Positions 1-10,074 of a stretch of DNA of 64,000 nucleotides are shown piece after piece. The DNA is from an uncultured Sphingomonas sp. (GTDB taxonomy: Bacteria > Pseudomonadota > Alphaproteobacteria > Sphingomonadales > Sphingomonadaceae): contig NZ_CAJYTI010000013.1 of assembly GCF_913777625.1 (NCBI RefSeq), forward strand, positions 1 to 64,000, written 5' to 3'. Made by a program: the position numbers and the translations under genes. The notes below the pieces were generated by a model that saw nothing but the letters and a program-made list of their open reading frames with translations, was not told where the DNA came from and did not search any database. How positions within the stretch are numbered: the first letter of the stretch is position 1; every line of letters starts with the position of its first letter.

Positions 1-34
1 TGATCAGGAGGCGCTGTGGCTGCACGCCAAGACG

Positions 35-1375
35 CTAGAGCGCGGAGAAACGCCCTAGCTCGCGGTCACTCAGCCGAACTTGCAGGCGAACGATGGGGGT
101 TTGATCGCCCTCGTCTATCGTCTCGGACACCACATGTCCGCGTGCGTGCAGGAAGGCCAGGCGTTCGCCGTCCTCGGCCGGAACGGCGAAACTGTAGAGC
201 TTGGCTCCAGCCATCAGCTTTTCGCCCACTGTCGCCAGCAGCGTTTCGCAGCCTTCACCGGTCAGGGCCGAGATCGGCACGACGTCGCGATCACTCTTGT
301 CAGAGATCAAGCCCGACAGTTCTTCGGCATGATCGGGATCGAGCAGGTCCCACTTATTCCAGATTTCCAAGATCGGGATGCCGCTCTCGCCACCCTTTTC
401 CGGCTCGCCACCGTCCTCGGGAATCACGCCAAGGTCAGTGAGGATTTCCAGCACCTGCCGCTTCTGCGCCTCGGTTTCAGAATTAGCGATATCGCGAACA
501 TGCAGGATGATATCGGCGGCAGTCACCTCTTCCAAGGTGGCGCGGAATGCGGCGACCAATTGTGTCGGCAAGTCAGAGATGAAGCCGACCGTGTCGGACA
601 AAATGGCCTTTTCCACGCCCGGCAGCCGGATCGCCCGCATTGTGGGATCGAGCGTGGCGAACAACAGATCCTCGGCCATGACGTGCGCCCCGGTGAGGCG
701 GTTGAACAAGGTCGACTTGCCGGCATTGGTATAGCCGACCAGCGCGACCACCGGCCAGGGCGCACGCTGGCGCCGGTCGCGGTGGAGCGTACGGGTGCGG
801 CTGACCTGCTCGAGCTCGCGCCGCAGCCGGGCCATGCGGTCGCGGATCAGGCGACGGTCGGCCTCGATCTGGGTCTCGCCCGGACCGCCGAGAAAGCCGA
901 AGCCGCCCCGCTGGCGCTCGAGGTGGGTCCAGCTGCGCACCAGCCGGCCCGCCTGGTAATCCAGGTGCGCGAGCTCGACCTGCAACCGGCCTTCGGCGGT
1001 GCGTGCGCGTTCGCCGAAGATTTCCAGAATCAGGCCGGTGCGGTCGATCACCTTGCATCCCAGCGCGGTCTCGAGGTTGCGCTGCTGCACAGGCGTCAGC
1101 GCCGCGTCGAACACCGCAAGCTGCAATTCGCCGTCGCGCACCGTTTCGGCAAGGGCTTCCACCTGGCCCGAGCCGATCAGCGTACCGGGCTTGGGCTGGC
1201 GCAGCCGAACGGCGACCCGCTCGACCACGTCGACGCCGATCGCCGCGGCGAGGCCGGCGGTTTCCTCCAGCCTCGCCTCGGCATCGCGCGAACTGCCGCC
1301 CATGTCCGGATAGACGACGAGCGCCTTCGCGCCCCGTGCGAATTCGTCGGGGTCGCGCTCGAAACCAGTGCTCAT
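35..1375 (-). CDS. hflX: GTPase HflX
   Basis: This is a ribosome-associated translational GTPase of the HflX family, known to split or rescue stalled ribosomes. The 446-residue product has the HflX signature GPGETQIEADRR (about 164-175) before the G domain, a G1 P-loop GYTNAGKST (213-221), a G3 DTVGF motif and a G4 NKWD motif. The length is normal. The gene lies 7 bp downstream of hfq on the same strand, the classic hfq-hflX order, so co-transcription is likely. The ATG chosen gives an N-terminus of the usual length. The 34 bases left of its stop codon show no recognisable feature. Confidence 0.96.
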   Translation of the reverse strand: MSTGFERDPDEFARGAKALVVYPDMGGSSRDAEARLEETAGLAAAIGVDVVERVAVRLRQPKPGTLIGSGQVEALAETVRDGELQLAVFDAALTPVQQRNLETALGCKVIDRTGLILEIFGERARTAEGRLQVELAHLDYQAGRLVRSWTHLERQRGGFGFLGGPGETQIEADRRLIRDRMARLRRELEQVSRTRTLHRDRRQRAPWPVVALVGYTNAGKSTLFNRLTGAHVMAEDLLFATLDPTMRAIRLPGVEKAILSDTVGFISDLPTQLVAAFRATLEEVTAADIILHVRDIANSETEAQKRQVLEILTDLGVIPEDGGEPEKGGESGIPILEIWNKWDLLDPDHAEELSGLISDKSDRDVVPISALTGEGCETLLATVGEKLMAGAKLYSFAVPAEDGERLAFLHARGHVVSETIDEGDQTPIVRLQVRLSDRELGRFSAL

Positions 1376-1382
1376 GCGAAGG

Positions 1383-1874
1383 TCAATCGTCGTCGCCGCT
1401 ATTGGTTTCCTCGGCGAGGTTCAGCGGGTGCATCGGCTGGATGGTGGAGACGGCGTGCTTGTAGACCAGCTGGGCCATGCCCTCGCGCTGGAGCAGCATG
1501 CAGAACAGGTCGAATGCGGCGATCTGGCCCTGGAGCATCACGCCGTTCACCAGGAACATCGTGACGTTTTCCTGCGCCTTGCGCACGGCGTTGAGGAATA
1601 TTTCCTGCAGCACCGGGTTCTTGTGCTGATATTCGCCGGCGGCATCGAGCAGCGCGGCAAGGTCCATCGGGCCCGAGGGCATGATGGTGGAAATGGCATG
1701 CTTGTAGATCAGCTGCGACTGGCCGTCGCGGCGGAGCAGCACCGAAAAATTATCGAACCAGGTCACGATACCCTGGAGCTTCACGCCCTTCACCAGGAAC
1801 ATCGTCACCGGCGTCTTCGACCGGCGCAGGGAGTTGAGGAACAGGTCCTGAAGCGACGTCTGCTTCTCTGCCAT
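1383..1874 (-). CDS. hfq: RNA chaperone Hfq with two tandem Sm domains
   Basis: Hfq is the Sm-like RNA chaperone that pairs small RNAs with mRNAs and normally acts as a hexamer of subunits about 70-100 residues long. This 163-residue protein holds two complete Hfq units. The first spans about residues 7-67 and has the Sm2 motif YKHAIST; the second spans about 88-150 and has YKHAVST. Each repeat keeps the helix-1 glutamine (SLQDLF and VLQEIF) and a FDxFxxLL segment. A GGAG ribosome-binding site lies upstream of the ATG, and the tail is acidic (EETNSGDDD). I recall double-domain Hfq in other Sphingomonadales, which would make it a lineage trait rather than an error; assembly as a pseudo-hexamer of three chains is inference. 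Confidence 0.95.
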   Translation of the reverse strand: MAEKQTSLQDLFLNSLRRSKTPVTMFLVKGVKLQGIVTWFDNFSVLLRRDGQSQLIYKHAISTIMPSGPMDLAALLDAAGEYQHKNPVLQEIFLNAVRKAQENVTMFLVNGVMLQGQIAAFDLFCMLLQREGMAQLVYKHAVSTIQPMHPLNLAEETNSGDDD

Positions 1875-1897
1875 ATGGTTGGCTCCGTTTATTCTTG

Positions 1898-1913
1898 GCG
1901 GGATTTGTCCCGC
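1898..1913 (-). promoter_or_regulatory. Hairpin in the hfq 5' leader
   Basis: A perfect 6-bp stem with a 4-base loop (GCGGGA-CAAA-TCCCGC on the hfq strand) ends 23 bases before the hfq ATG, just upstream of its GGAG Shine-Dalgarno sequence. It could be a translational control element, since Hfq is known to repress its own mRNA in other bacteria, but no function can be shown from sequence alone. Confidence 0.3.
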
Positions 1914-2079
1914 GCTGCGCCGTTCCCGGCGTCAGGGTCGGCGCCACCTCGGCGCCGGGATCCAATCTAGGACGTTCGCCGGTCCGCGTCCATAGGCGCG
2001 GTGCGGCCGCCTTGCGACATGCTCGCGTCGCACGTTGGCCAAATGCCGCTGGTGCAACAACGTAGGTTGCGGGGAGGAA

Positions 2080-2677
2080 ATGATGCGCAAGATTGGTGCT
2101 TTCGTCCTATCATCATTTCCGTGTATCTCTCCGGCGGGAGCCCAGCACAGCGCCAGTAACGATGACGAGATCATGGTGACCGGCGGTAGCCGGGACTATA
2201 GGCTGACCAGCAAAGGATTTGCCGCAGCGCTCAAGGCGTTCCGCAAATACCGGCCTTCATTCGCACCGGCAGGCGCCCTCTGGTTCGAGGTCGCCGCGCG
2301 TGGCGGGGATCCCTCGCTTGAAGGCATATAGCTTGCCCTGACTGACGGGCAGACGCGCGTGCCGCTCGCAATGGGCGCCGATCCGCATCCGGCGCTGGGT
2401 CGTCTCGCCCGGGACGGGCCCTGCCAGCCTGCGCCTGGGGGACCTGCAGGTACAATGCCGCGTCGGCTGGGCGATCGCCAGCCAATCGGCTTCGTTGGTG
2501 ACCGCCGGCATGTTCGACATGGTCGGCGGCTGCGCGAGTTCGAAGGTCGCATTGTACCAGCAACTCGCCCGGCCCGTCGCGTCTGCGATCCTGGTCGAAG
2601 GCGCCAAGCAGACGCCGGTGCCGACCTATCTCAAGGGCTATACCCCCGAGGCACGGGTCCTCATCACCTATCGCTAG
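2080..2677 (+). pseudogene. Decayed gene for a secreted protein of unknown function
   Basis: A strong GGGGAGG ribosome-binding site precedes an ATG at 2080 and a signal-peptide-like start (MMRKIGAFVLSS, with AGA-Q as a possible cleavage site). The frame stops at a TAG at 2329-2331, yet protein-like sequence continues in the same frame (LALTDGQTRVPLA). It then moves to the next frame by about 2390 and runs on as a cysteine-containing sequence (VQCRVGWAIASQ) to a TAG at 2675-2677. The simplest reading is one secreted protein broken by a nonsense codon and a frameshift, probably with some sequence lost in between. I do not recognise the family. It sits on the opposite strand between ntrX and hfq, two genes usually adjacent in alphaproteobacteria. 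Confidence 0.6.
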
Positions 2678-2679
2678 GC

Positions 2680-4059
2680 TCAGTCGTCCCGCGCGTCGGT
2701 GATCCCGAGCAGCTTGAGCTTCCGGTGCAGCGCCGATCGCTCCATCCCGATAAAGCTCGCCGTCCGCGAGATGTTGCCCGAGAAGCGGCGGATCTGCACG
2801 CGCAGATATTCCCGCTCGAAGCTTTCGCGCGCTTCCTTGAGCGGCGCGCCCATGATTGCGTTCGAGGCCATGCCGCCGCCGGTGTCACTCGGCCGCCCGA
2901 GCACTTCCGGCGGCAGCAGGTCGACGTCAATCCGGCCGATCCGGTCGCCCGGGGCGAGGATCACGGTCCGCTCGACGACGTTGCGCAGCTGGCGGACATT
3001 GCCCGGCCAGTCATAGCTCTGCAGCGCCACCATGGCGTCGGCGGCGATTTCCGGCGTCGGCACCCGGCGCTCGGAGGCGTAATGGGCGACATAATGCTCC
3101 ACCAAGGGCGGGATGTCCTCCCGGCGATCGGTAAGCGACGGGATCGGCACCGGCACCACGTTCAGCCGGTAATAGAGGTCCTCGCGGAAGCGGCCCGCGG
3201 CGATCTCCGCCATCAGGTCGCGCGCCGTCGCCGAGACCACGCGGACATCGACCTTGACGATCCGGGTTCCACCGACGCGACTGAAGCTCTGGTCGGTCAG
3301 CACGCGCAGGATGCGCGCCTGGGTGGCGACCGGCATGTCGGCGATCTCGTCGAGGAACAAGGTGCCGCCATGCGCCTGTTCGAGCAGTCCCGGCCGGACC
3401 AGGTCCCCGCCCTCCTCGACGCCGAACAGTTCCTCGTCGACGCGCTCCGGCGTCATCCGGGCGGCGCTGACGATCACGAAGGGCGCATCGGCACGCTGGC
3501 TCCAGCCGTGAAGCAGGCGGGCGGCCACTTCCTTGCCGACGCCCGCGCCGCCGGTGATCAGCACGCGGCTGCCGGTGGAGGCGACCCGCTTGAGCGTCGC
3601 ACGCACCGTGTTGATCGCGGTCGAGCTGCCATGCAGGTCGGTCCCCCGCCCCGCCACCGCACGCAGCGAGGCGACTTCGCGGCGCAGCCGCTCGGTCTCG
3701 GTCGCCCGGGCGACCATCAGCAGCAGCCGCTCGGCTTCGAACGGTTTCTCGATGAAGTCCGACGCGCCGCGGCGGATGGCCGCTACGGCGGTGTCGAGAT
3801 TGCCATGGCCCGAGATGACCAGCACCGGGATCGAGGGATCGCGCCGCTTGATCTCGTCGAGCAGTTCCAGCCCGTCGAGCCGCGAGCCCTGCAGCCAAAC
3901 ATCGAGCAGCACGAGGCTGGGTCGCCGTTCCGCAATGGCCTCCAGCGCGGAGTCGCTGTCGGCGGCGTTGCGCGTGGCGTAGCCTTCGTCCTCCAGCACA
4001 CCGGCTACCAGTTCGCGGATGTCGCGTTCGTCGTCGACGACGAGAATGTCCAGGCTCAT
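2680..4059 (-). CDS. ntrX: Nitrogen response regulator NtrX
   Basis: NtrX is the response regulator partner of the membrane kinase NtrY. The 459-residue product has a receiver domain with phospho-acceptor D53, an AAA+ domain with a Walker A-like GGAGVGKE (about 170-177) and Walker B GTLFLDEIAD (232-241), and a C-terminal Fis-type helix-turn-helix (SRTASFIGMERSALHRK). Unusually, the loop that should carry GAFTGA, the sigma-54 contact, reads ELFGVEEGGDLVRPG and the motif is absent, unlike the NtrC encoded nearby. The ATG overlaps the ntrY stop by 4 bp (ATGA), indicating translational coupling. It may act without sigma-54 or as a repressor; that is inference. Confidence 0.95.
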   Translation of the reverse strand: MSLDILVVDDERDIRELVAGVLEDEGYATRNAADSDSALEAIAERRPSLVLLDVWLQGSRLDGLELLDEIKRRDPSIPVLVISGHGNLDTAVAAIRRGASDFIEKPFEAERLLLMVARATETERLRREVASLRAVAGRGTDLHGSSTAINTVRATLKRVASTGSRVLITGGAGVGKEVAARLLHGWSQRADAPFVIVSAARMTPERVDEELFGVEEGGDLVRPGLLEQAHGGTLFLDEIADMPVATQARILRVLTDQSFSRVGGTRIVKVDVRVVSATARDLMAEIAAGRFREDLYYRLNVVPVPIPSLTDRREDIPPLVEHYVAHYASERRVPTPEIAADAMVALQSYDWPGNVRQLRNVVERTVILAPGDRIGRIDVDLLPPEVLGRPSDTGGGMASNAIMGAPLKEARESFEREYLRVQIRRFSGNISRTASFIGMERSALHRKLKLLGITDARDD

Positions 4060-6308
4060 ACTCTGCTTCCGGTTCGGGTGAGCATCGCCGGGCGCGCGTC
4101 CGTCGCGTCGTCCGGCGTGTCGGTCAGCGCAACGCCTGCCAGCGCCGCGGTATCAAAGCACAAGGTCACGCAGGTGCCGCCGCCGGGGCGATCGGCAAAG
4201 GCGATGGTGCCGCAATGTTCCTCGACGATCTTCTTGACGATCGCGAGGCCCAGGCCGGTGCCGCGGCTGCGGGTGGTCATGTACGGTTCGACGATCCGGT
4301 CGCGCTCCACCGGCAGGCCGACCCCATTGTCGGCCAGGGTGAGGATCAGCTTGTCGTCGGCTTCGGACTGGATCGTGAGATGCACTTCGCCCGGCGGCAC
4401 GTCGGCGCCTTCGCGCGCCTCGATCGCCTCCACCGCGTTCTTGACTATGTTGGTCAGCGCCTGACCGATCTGGCGGCGGTCGCACACCAGCGATGGCGCC
4501 GGATCGGGCGCGTCGAGCGTGAAGCGCAGCGCGGGGTGCGCGACTTCGTGCAGGAACATCGACTGGCGCGCGATGTCGAGCAGCGACTCGCGCCGGAACA
4601 TCGGCTTGGGCATCCGCGCGAAGGAGGAGAATTCGTCGACCATCCGCCGCAGGTCGCCGACCTGGCGGACGATCGTGTCGGTCAGCCGGGCGAAGACGCC
4701 GTCGCTCTGGTCGACCTGCTTGCCGTAGCGGCGCTGGAGCCGCTCGGCGGCGAGCTGGATCGGAGTCAGCGGGTTCTTGATCTCGTGCGCGATGCGGCGG
4801 GCGACGTCGGCCCAGGCGGCGCGGCGCTGATCGTTGAGCTGCTGGGTGATGTCGTCGAAGGTCAGCACCTGGCCGCCCTCGTCGGACGTGACCTTGACGG
4901 CCAAGGTGCGCGCCTCGCCGCCGGTCGCGACCTGCACGATGCCTTCGCGCTCCCCGCTGGCGAGCATCGCCTCCAGTTCGGGCGCGAGCGCTTCCAGCGG
5001 CAGCCCGACCGGGTCCTCGGCCTGGTGTCGCAGCAGGGCATTGGCCGAGGCGTTGATCAGCCGCACGCGGTGATCGCCGCCGATCGCCACGACGCCGGCC
5101 GACACCCCGGACAGCACCGCCTCGATCAGCGCGCGCCGGCTGTCGAGCTGGGCATTCGCCGTCACCAGCGCGCTGGTCTGGTCCTGCAGCCGTTCGGTCA
5201 TGCTGTTGAACGCGATGCCGAGGGTGGCGATCTCGTCGATCGTCTCGGGTGTCGGCACGCGTGCACCAAGGTCGCCGTCCGCCACCTGCCGCGCTGCCTG
5301 CACCAGCTGGTCGACCGGCCGCACCAGGCGATCGGCAACGGCGAGCGCGATCCAGGTGGCGATGCCCACGATCAGCAGCGCAACGCCGAAGAGGATGGCG
5401 TTGAACTGCAGCTGCAGTGCGCGCGACCGTGCGATCAGCGCGTTATATTCGCGCCCGATGCGATCCGCCGCGACGTTCTGGCGATTGAGAAACTCGACGT
5501 TGTTCGGCGTCGCGACGTAGAGGAAGAGGTTCCGCGAGCGATCGATCGGCGTGATGACCCAGATCACCTCGGAGTCGAAATTGGTGGCGAACTCGCCGTC
5601 CTTCATCACTTTCAGGACATTGCGCGAAACCCGCCGCGCGAACACCGACGCCGAAGGCGCCTCCCACGCATATCGCGCCTCGACGCGGTCATCGTCCAGC
5701 ACCTTGAAGATCACGCCCTGGTTGAACGTGCGATAATAGAGCTGGTTCAGAAACCATTTCTGGAAGTCCGGCGAGTCCTCGGGCAGCGACGGTGCGACGC
5801 TCAGCATGTCTTCGACCATCGTCCGCGCCTCGAGCGTCCAGCGATTGATGACGAGCTTCTTGCCTTCGTTCGAGATCGCCGCCGCGGTATCGATCGCGGC
5901 GCGCCCGCGTTCCGATCCCCACAGATTTATGCCCGATTGGAACATGACCGATGCCGCGATCACGGTCAGCACGATCGGTACACTGGCCATCAGCGTGAAC
6001 ACGGCCACCAGCCGCACGTGCAGCCGCCCGCCACCTTCCAGTGCCGACTTCGCCGCTCGGTTGATCGCGATCCGTCTTCCGATCAGCACGATCAGCGCAA
6101 CATAAGGCAGGAGATTGGCGAGCAGCAGCGTCGCGGCGACGCCGGGACTGAACAGCTGCTGCTTCGCGTTCTGCTGAACGAACCAATAGGTCACGATCGG
6201 TGTCGCCAGCGCGATCGCCAGCACCGCGAATTCGACCAGCCGGAACGCCCTGCCGGAGCGCGACCAATCCTGCGGGCTATCGAGACTCGTTGGAGCTACG
6301 GCGACCAT
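4056..6308 (-). CDS. ntrY: Nitrogen sensor histidine kinase NtrY
   Basis: NtrY is the membrane histidine kinase of the NtrYX system, linked in other alphaproteobacteria to nitrogen or redox status. Starting at MVAVAPTS gives 750 residues: transmembrane segments near residues 25-45, 55-78 and 98-124, a periplasmic region, a further segment near 303-325, then HAMP, PAS and HisKA with H508 in RIAHEIKNPL, and an ATPase domain with DNGVGLP and RGTGLGLAI. An upstream GTG at 6368 would add 20 residues, but that stretch is AT-rich and looks more like promoter DNA, so I prefer the ATG. It lies 108 bp after ntrC and is coupled to ntrX. Confidence 0.93.
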   Translation of the reverse strand: MVAVAPTSLDSPQDWSRSGRAFRLVEFAVLAIALATPIVTYWFVQQNAKQQLFSPGVAATLLLANLLPYVALIVLIGRRIAINRAAKSALEGGGRLHVRLVAVFTLMASVPIVLTVIAASVMFQSGINLWGSERGRAAIDTAAAISNEGKKLVINRWTLEARTMVEDMLSVAPSLPEDSPDFQKWFLNQLYYRTFNQGVIFKVLDDDRVEARYAWEAPSASVFARRVSRNVLKVMKDGEFATNFDSEVIWVITPIDRSRNLFLYVATPNNVEFLNRQNVAADRIGREYNALIARSRALQLQFNAILFGVALLIVGIATWIALAVADRLVRPVDQLVQAARQVADGDLGARVPTPETIDEIATLGIAFNSMTERLQDQTSALVTANAQLDSRRALIEAVLSGVSAGVVAIGGDHRVRLINASANALLRHQAEDPVGLPLEALAPELEAMLASGEREGIVQVATGGEARTLAVKVTSDEGGQVLTFDDITQQLNDQRRAAWADVARRIAHEIKNPLTPIQLAAERLQRRYGKQVDQSDGVFARLTDTIVRQVGDLRRMVDEFSSFARMPKPMFRRESLLDIARQSMFLHEVAHPALRFTLDAPDPAPSLVCDRRQIGQALTNIVKNAVEAIEAREGADVPPGEVHLTIQSEADDKLILTLADNGVGLPVERDRIVEPYMTTRSRGTGLGLAIVKKIVEEHCGTIAFADRPGGGTCVTLCFDTAALAGVALTDTPDDATDARPAMLTRTGSRV

Positions 6309-6416
6309 TGCATCCTTGATACACGCGGATTGTGGCCGAAAGAACACATAATATTGCGCGATTGTCACGCAACCGCGTCACCCTGGTCCAAGGGACATGT
6401 CTCAAACGTGCACGCT

Positions 6417-7852
<1,436 letters not shown>

Positions 7853-7856
<4 letters not shown>

Positions 7857-8962
7857 GCCGTGGCTCGCGGCAACAAAATACGGAACACCGTAACCTCCGG
7901 TTCGCGTTCGCGGGCATATTGGACGATCCCGCCCATGTCCCGCACCAGTTTCTCGACAAGCGGCAGCCCCAGCCCCTTGCCCTCCGGCTTGCCCGAGACG
8001 AACGGCTCGAACAGATGCTCGGCAATGTCGGCGGGGGCGCCGGGTCCGTTGTCCATCACGCAGATCTCGATCGGCAGCGGCCGGCGCGGCTGGCCGGGAC
8101 CGGCGCTGACCGACATGCCGTGGCGATAGGCAGTGGACAGGATGATCCGCGGCTGAGCGAGGCCCTTCAGCGCCTCGGCCGCATTCTTGAGCAGGTTGAT
8201 CAGCACCTGCAGGAACGCGTCGCGGTCGACCAGTACCGGCGGCAGCGACGGATCGAACCATTCCTCGATCACGATCCCGCGCGCGAAGCCCGCCAGCGCC
8301 ACCCGGCGGCCATGGTCGAGCAGCGGGTAGATGTTGGTCGGCTGGAGATCGAGCGGCCGGGTGTCGGTGAAGTCCTGCATCCGGTCGATCAGCGCGGCGA
8401 TGCGATCCACCTCGGTGGTGATCAGATGGGTGAGCTCGCGGTTGGTCTCGGGATCGCCACCACTCTGCAGCAGCTGGGCCGCACCCCGGATGCCGGAAAG
8501 CGGGTTCTTGATCTCATGGCCCAGCATCGCCGCCGCGCCGATCGCTGCGCGCGCGCCGGCGCTGCGATCGAGCCCCTGCCCCACCTTGCGTGCCTGGGGG
8601 GCGTGATGCAGCGTCACGATCCGCCAGCCAGAATGATCGGGCACTTGGCTTTCCAGGAAATCGACCCGCAACCGAGTACCGCGCACCGCCTCGATCTCGG
8701 CATCGAACGCCGCGAAGCCGCGCCCGTCGCGCCTGTCGGCATAATCCTCCGGCGGCAGCAGCACCGCGTCATAGGGCTGGCCGACCATGCTGGTCTCGCT
8801 GTGGTTGAGCAGCACCTCGCACGCCGGGTTGGCATGGGCGATGCGCCCGTCCGGATCGAGCACGAGCACCGCCACCGGCAGTGCGCCGAACAGCTCGGCG
8901 AAGCTCGGTCCCTCGACGGTCTGGGGGCGAAACCGCCTCAGGCCGCCGCGCGGGAAAGCCAC
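7853..8962 (-). CDS. ntrB: Nitrogen sensor kinase NtrB
   Basis: NtrB (NRII) is the soluble kinase/phosphatase that controls NtrC in response to PII proteins. The 369-residue product has an N-terminal PAS domain (about 20-115), a HisKA domain with the phosphorylatable H149 in [10 protein letters not shown], and a C-terminal ATPase domain containing the N box [12 protein letters not shown] and the glycine-rich MDNGPGAP and GKGLGLPLV. There are no membrane segments, as expected. The start lies inside the 3' end of dusB (25-bp overlap) and the stop overlaps ntrC, giving a tightly coupled dusB-ntrB-ntrC operon. Confidence 0.95.
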
Positions 8963-9936
8963 GGCTCGTAGAACTCCGCCAGCATATCGAGCACCTTCAC
9001 CGGGTCGACGACCTGGTTGACCTTGTTGCGGAACTCGGCCGAGCCGTGCAGTCCCTTGGTGTACCAGCCGAGATGCTTGCGCATCATGTTGACGCCCACC
9101 TCGTTACCATAATGGGCGAGCGTCTCGATGTAATGCTCGGTAATAACGCGATATTGTTCTTCGATCGACGGTTCGGGCTTGTCGCCCTTGCCGGTCAGCG
9201 CGTCCATCACCTGGCGGAGGATCCACGGCTTGCCATAGGCGCCGCGGCCGATCATCACCCCGTCCGCGCCGGACTGCGCGAGGGCCTCGCGGGCATCGGC
9301 GACCGAGCAGATGTCGCCGTTGACGATCACCGGGATCGAGACCGCGTCCTTCACCCGGCGCACGAAGCTCCAGTCGGCCGAGCCGCGATACATCTGGTTG
9401 CGGGTGCGGCCATGGACGGTCACCAGCTTCGCACCGAGATCCTGCGCAATCTTCGCCAGTTCGGGCGCGTTGAGGCTGTCGAGATCCCAGCCCATCCGCA
9501 TCTTGACCGTGACCGGCGCCTGCACCGCATCGACACAGGCTCGGATGATCGCACCCGCATGGTCAAGGTCGCGCATCAGCGCCGAGCCGGCGTCGCCATT
9601 GGTGACCTTGCGGACCGGACAGCCCATGTTGATATCGATGATCGACGCACCGCGATCCTCGTTGAGCTTGGCCGCCTCGGCCATCTCGTGCGGGGTGCAG
9701 CCGACCAACTGCATGGAGACCGGCTCCTCGATCGGGTCCCAGGCCGCCTTCTGCACCGATTGCCGCGTCTCGCGGATCGCGGCGGCGCTGGCGATCATCT
9801 CGGTGACGTTGAGGCCCGAGCCGAAGCGCCGCACCGCCCGCCGGAACGGCAGGTCGGTCACGCCGGTCATCGGCGCGAGCAGCACCGGGGCTTCGACCGT
9901 CACGGGGCCGATCTGGATGGGGGCGAGTTCGCGCAT
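8938..9936 (-). CDS. dusB: tRNA-dihydrouridine synthase DusB (NifR3)
   Basis: DusB is a flavoprotein that reduces specific uridines in the tRNA D-loop to dihydrouridine. The 332-residue product begins with the TIM-barrel FMN site [16 protein letters not shown], then has NMGCPVRKV with the catalytic cysteine and [10 protein letters not shown], all typical of the family. The start was placed at MRELAPIQ because upstream codons in frame are not protein-like and this gives the family length. In alphaproteobacteria the gene (historically nifR3) leads the ntrBC operon, as here. A hairpin covers its probable ribosome-binding site. Confidence 0.95.
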   Translation of the reverse strand: MRELAPIQIGPVTVEAPVLLAPMTGVTDLPFRRAVRRFGSGLNVTEMIASAAAIRETRQSVQKAAWDPIEEPVSMQLVGCTPHEMAEAAKLNEDRGASIIDINMGCPVRKVTNGDAGSALMRDLDHAGAIIRACVDAVQAPVTVKMRMGWDLDSLNAPELAKIAQDLGAKLVTVHGRTRNQMYRGSADWSFVRRVKDAVSIPVIVNGDICSVADAREALAQSGADGVMIGRGAYGKPWILRQVMDALTGKGDKPEPSIEEQYRVITEHYIETLAHYGNEVGVNMMRKHLGWYTKGLHGSAEFRNKVNQVVDPVKVLDMLAEFYEPWLSRAAA

Positions 9937-9941
9937 CAATT

Positions 9942-9960
9942 CTGCCTGAAAATCAGGCAG
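9942..9960 (-). promoter_or_regulatory. Inverted repeat over the dusB ribosome-binding region
   Basis: On the dusB strand an 8-bp perfect stem (CTGCCTGA and TCAGGCAG, 3-base loop) ends 5 bases before the dusB ATG. The purine-rich part of its 3' arm (AGGCAG) is the only candidate Shine-Dalgarno, so folding would hide it. It could tune translation of the dusB-ntrBC operon or be a DNA-binding site; both ideas are inference. Confidence 0.35.
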
Positions 9961-10074
9961 CGCATGTAGCGATCCGCGGCCGCAAGGGCAAGGCACCGTG
10001 AAACGCCTCCCCATTCCGGGGAGGAATGGAGCGTGCCCTACCCATGCCTTGCAATCTCGGCTAGGCGCACGCCC

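Noticed and set aside
80..1564. Plus-strand open frame opposite hflX and hfq
   Set aside because: Antisense artefact of GC-rich codon use; the real genes are HflX and Hfq with clear motifs.
2359..4464. Plus-strand frame opposite ntrX, continuous with part of the broken gene
   Set aside because: The first bases belong to the decayed gene; the rest is the shadow of NtrX and NtrY.
6309..6416. A defined promoter for ntrYX in the gap after ntrC
   Set aside because: The gap contains an AT-rich stretch (TAATATTGCGCG), but I could not fit -35 and -10 boxes at a proper spacing; stating a promoter would be guesswork.
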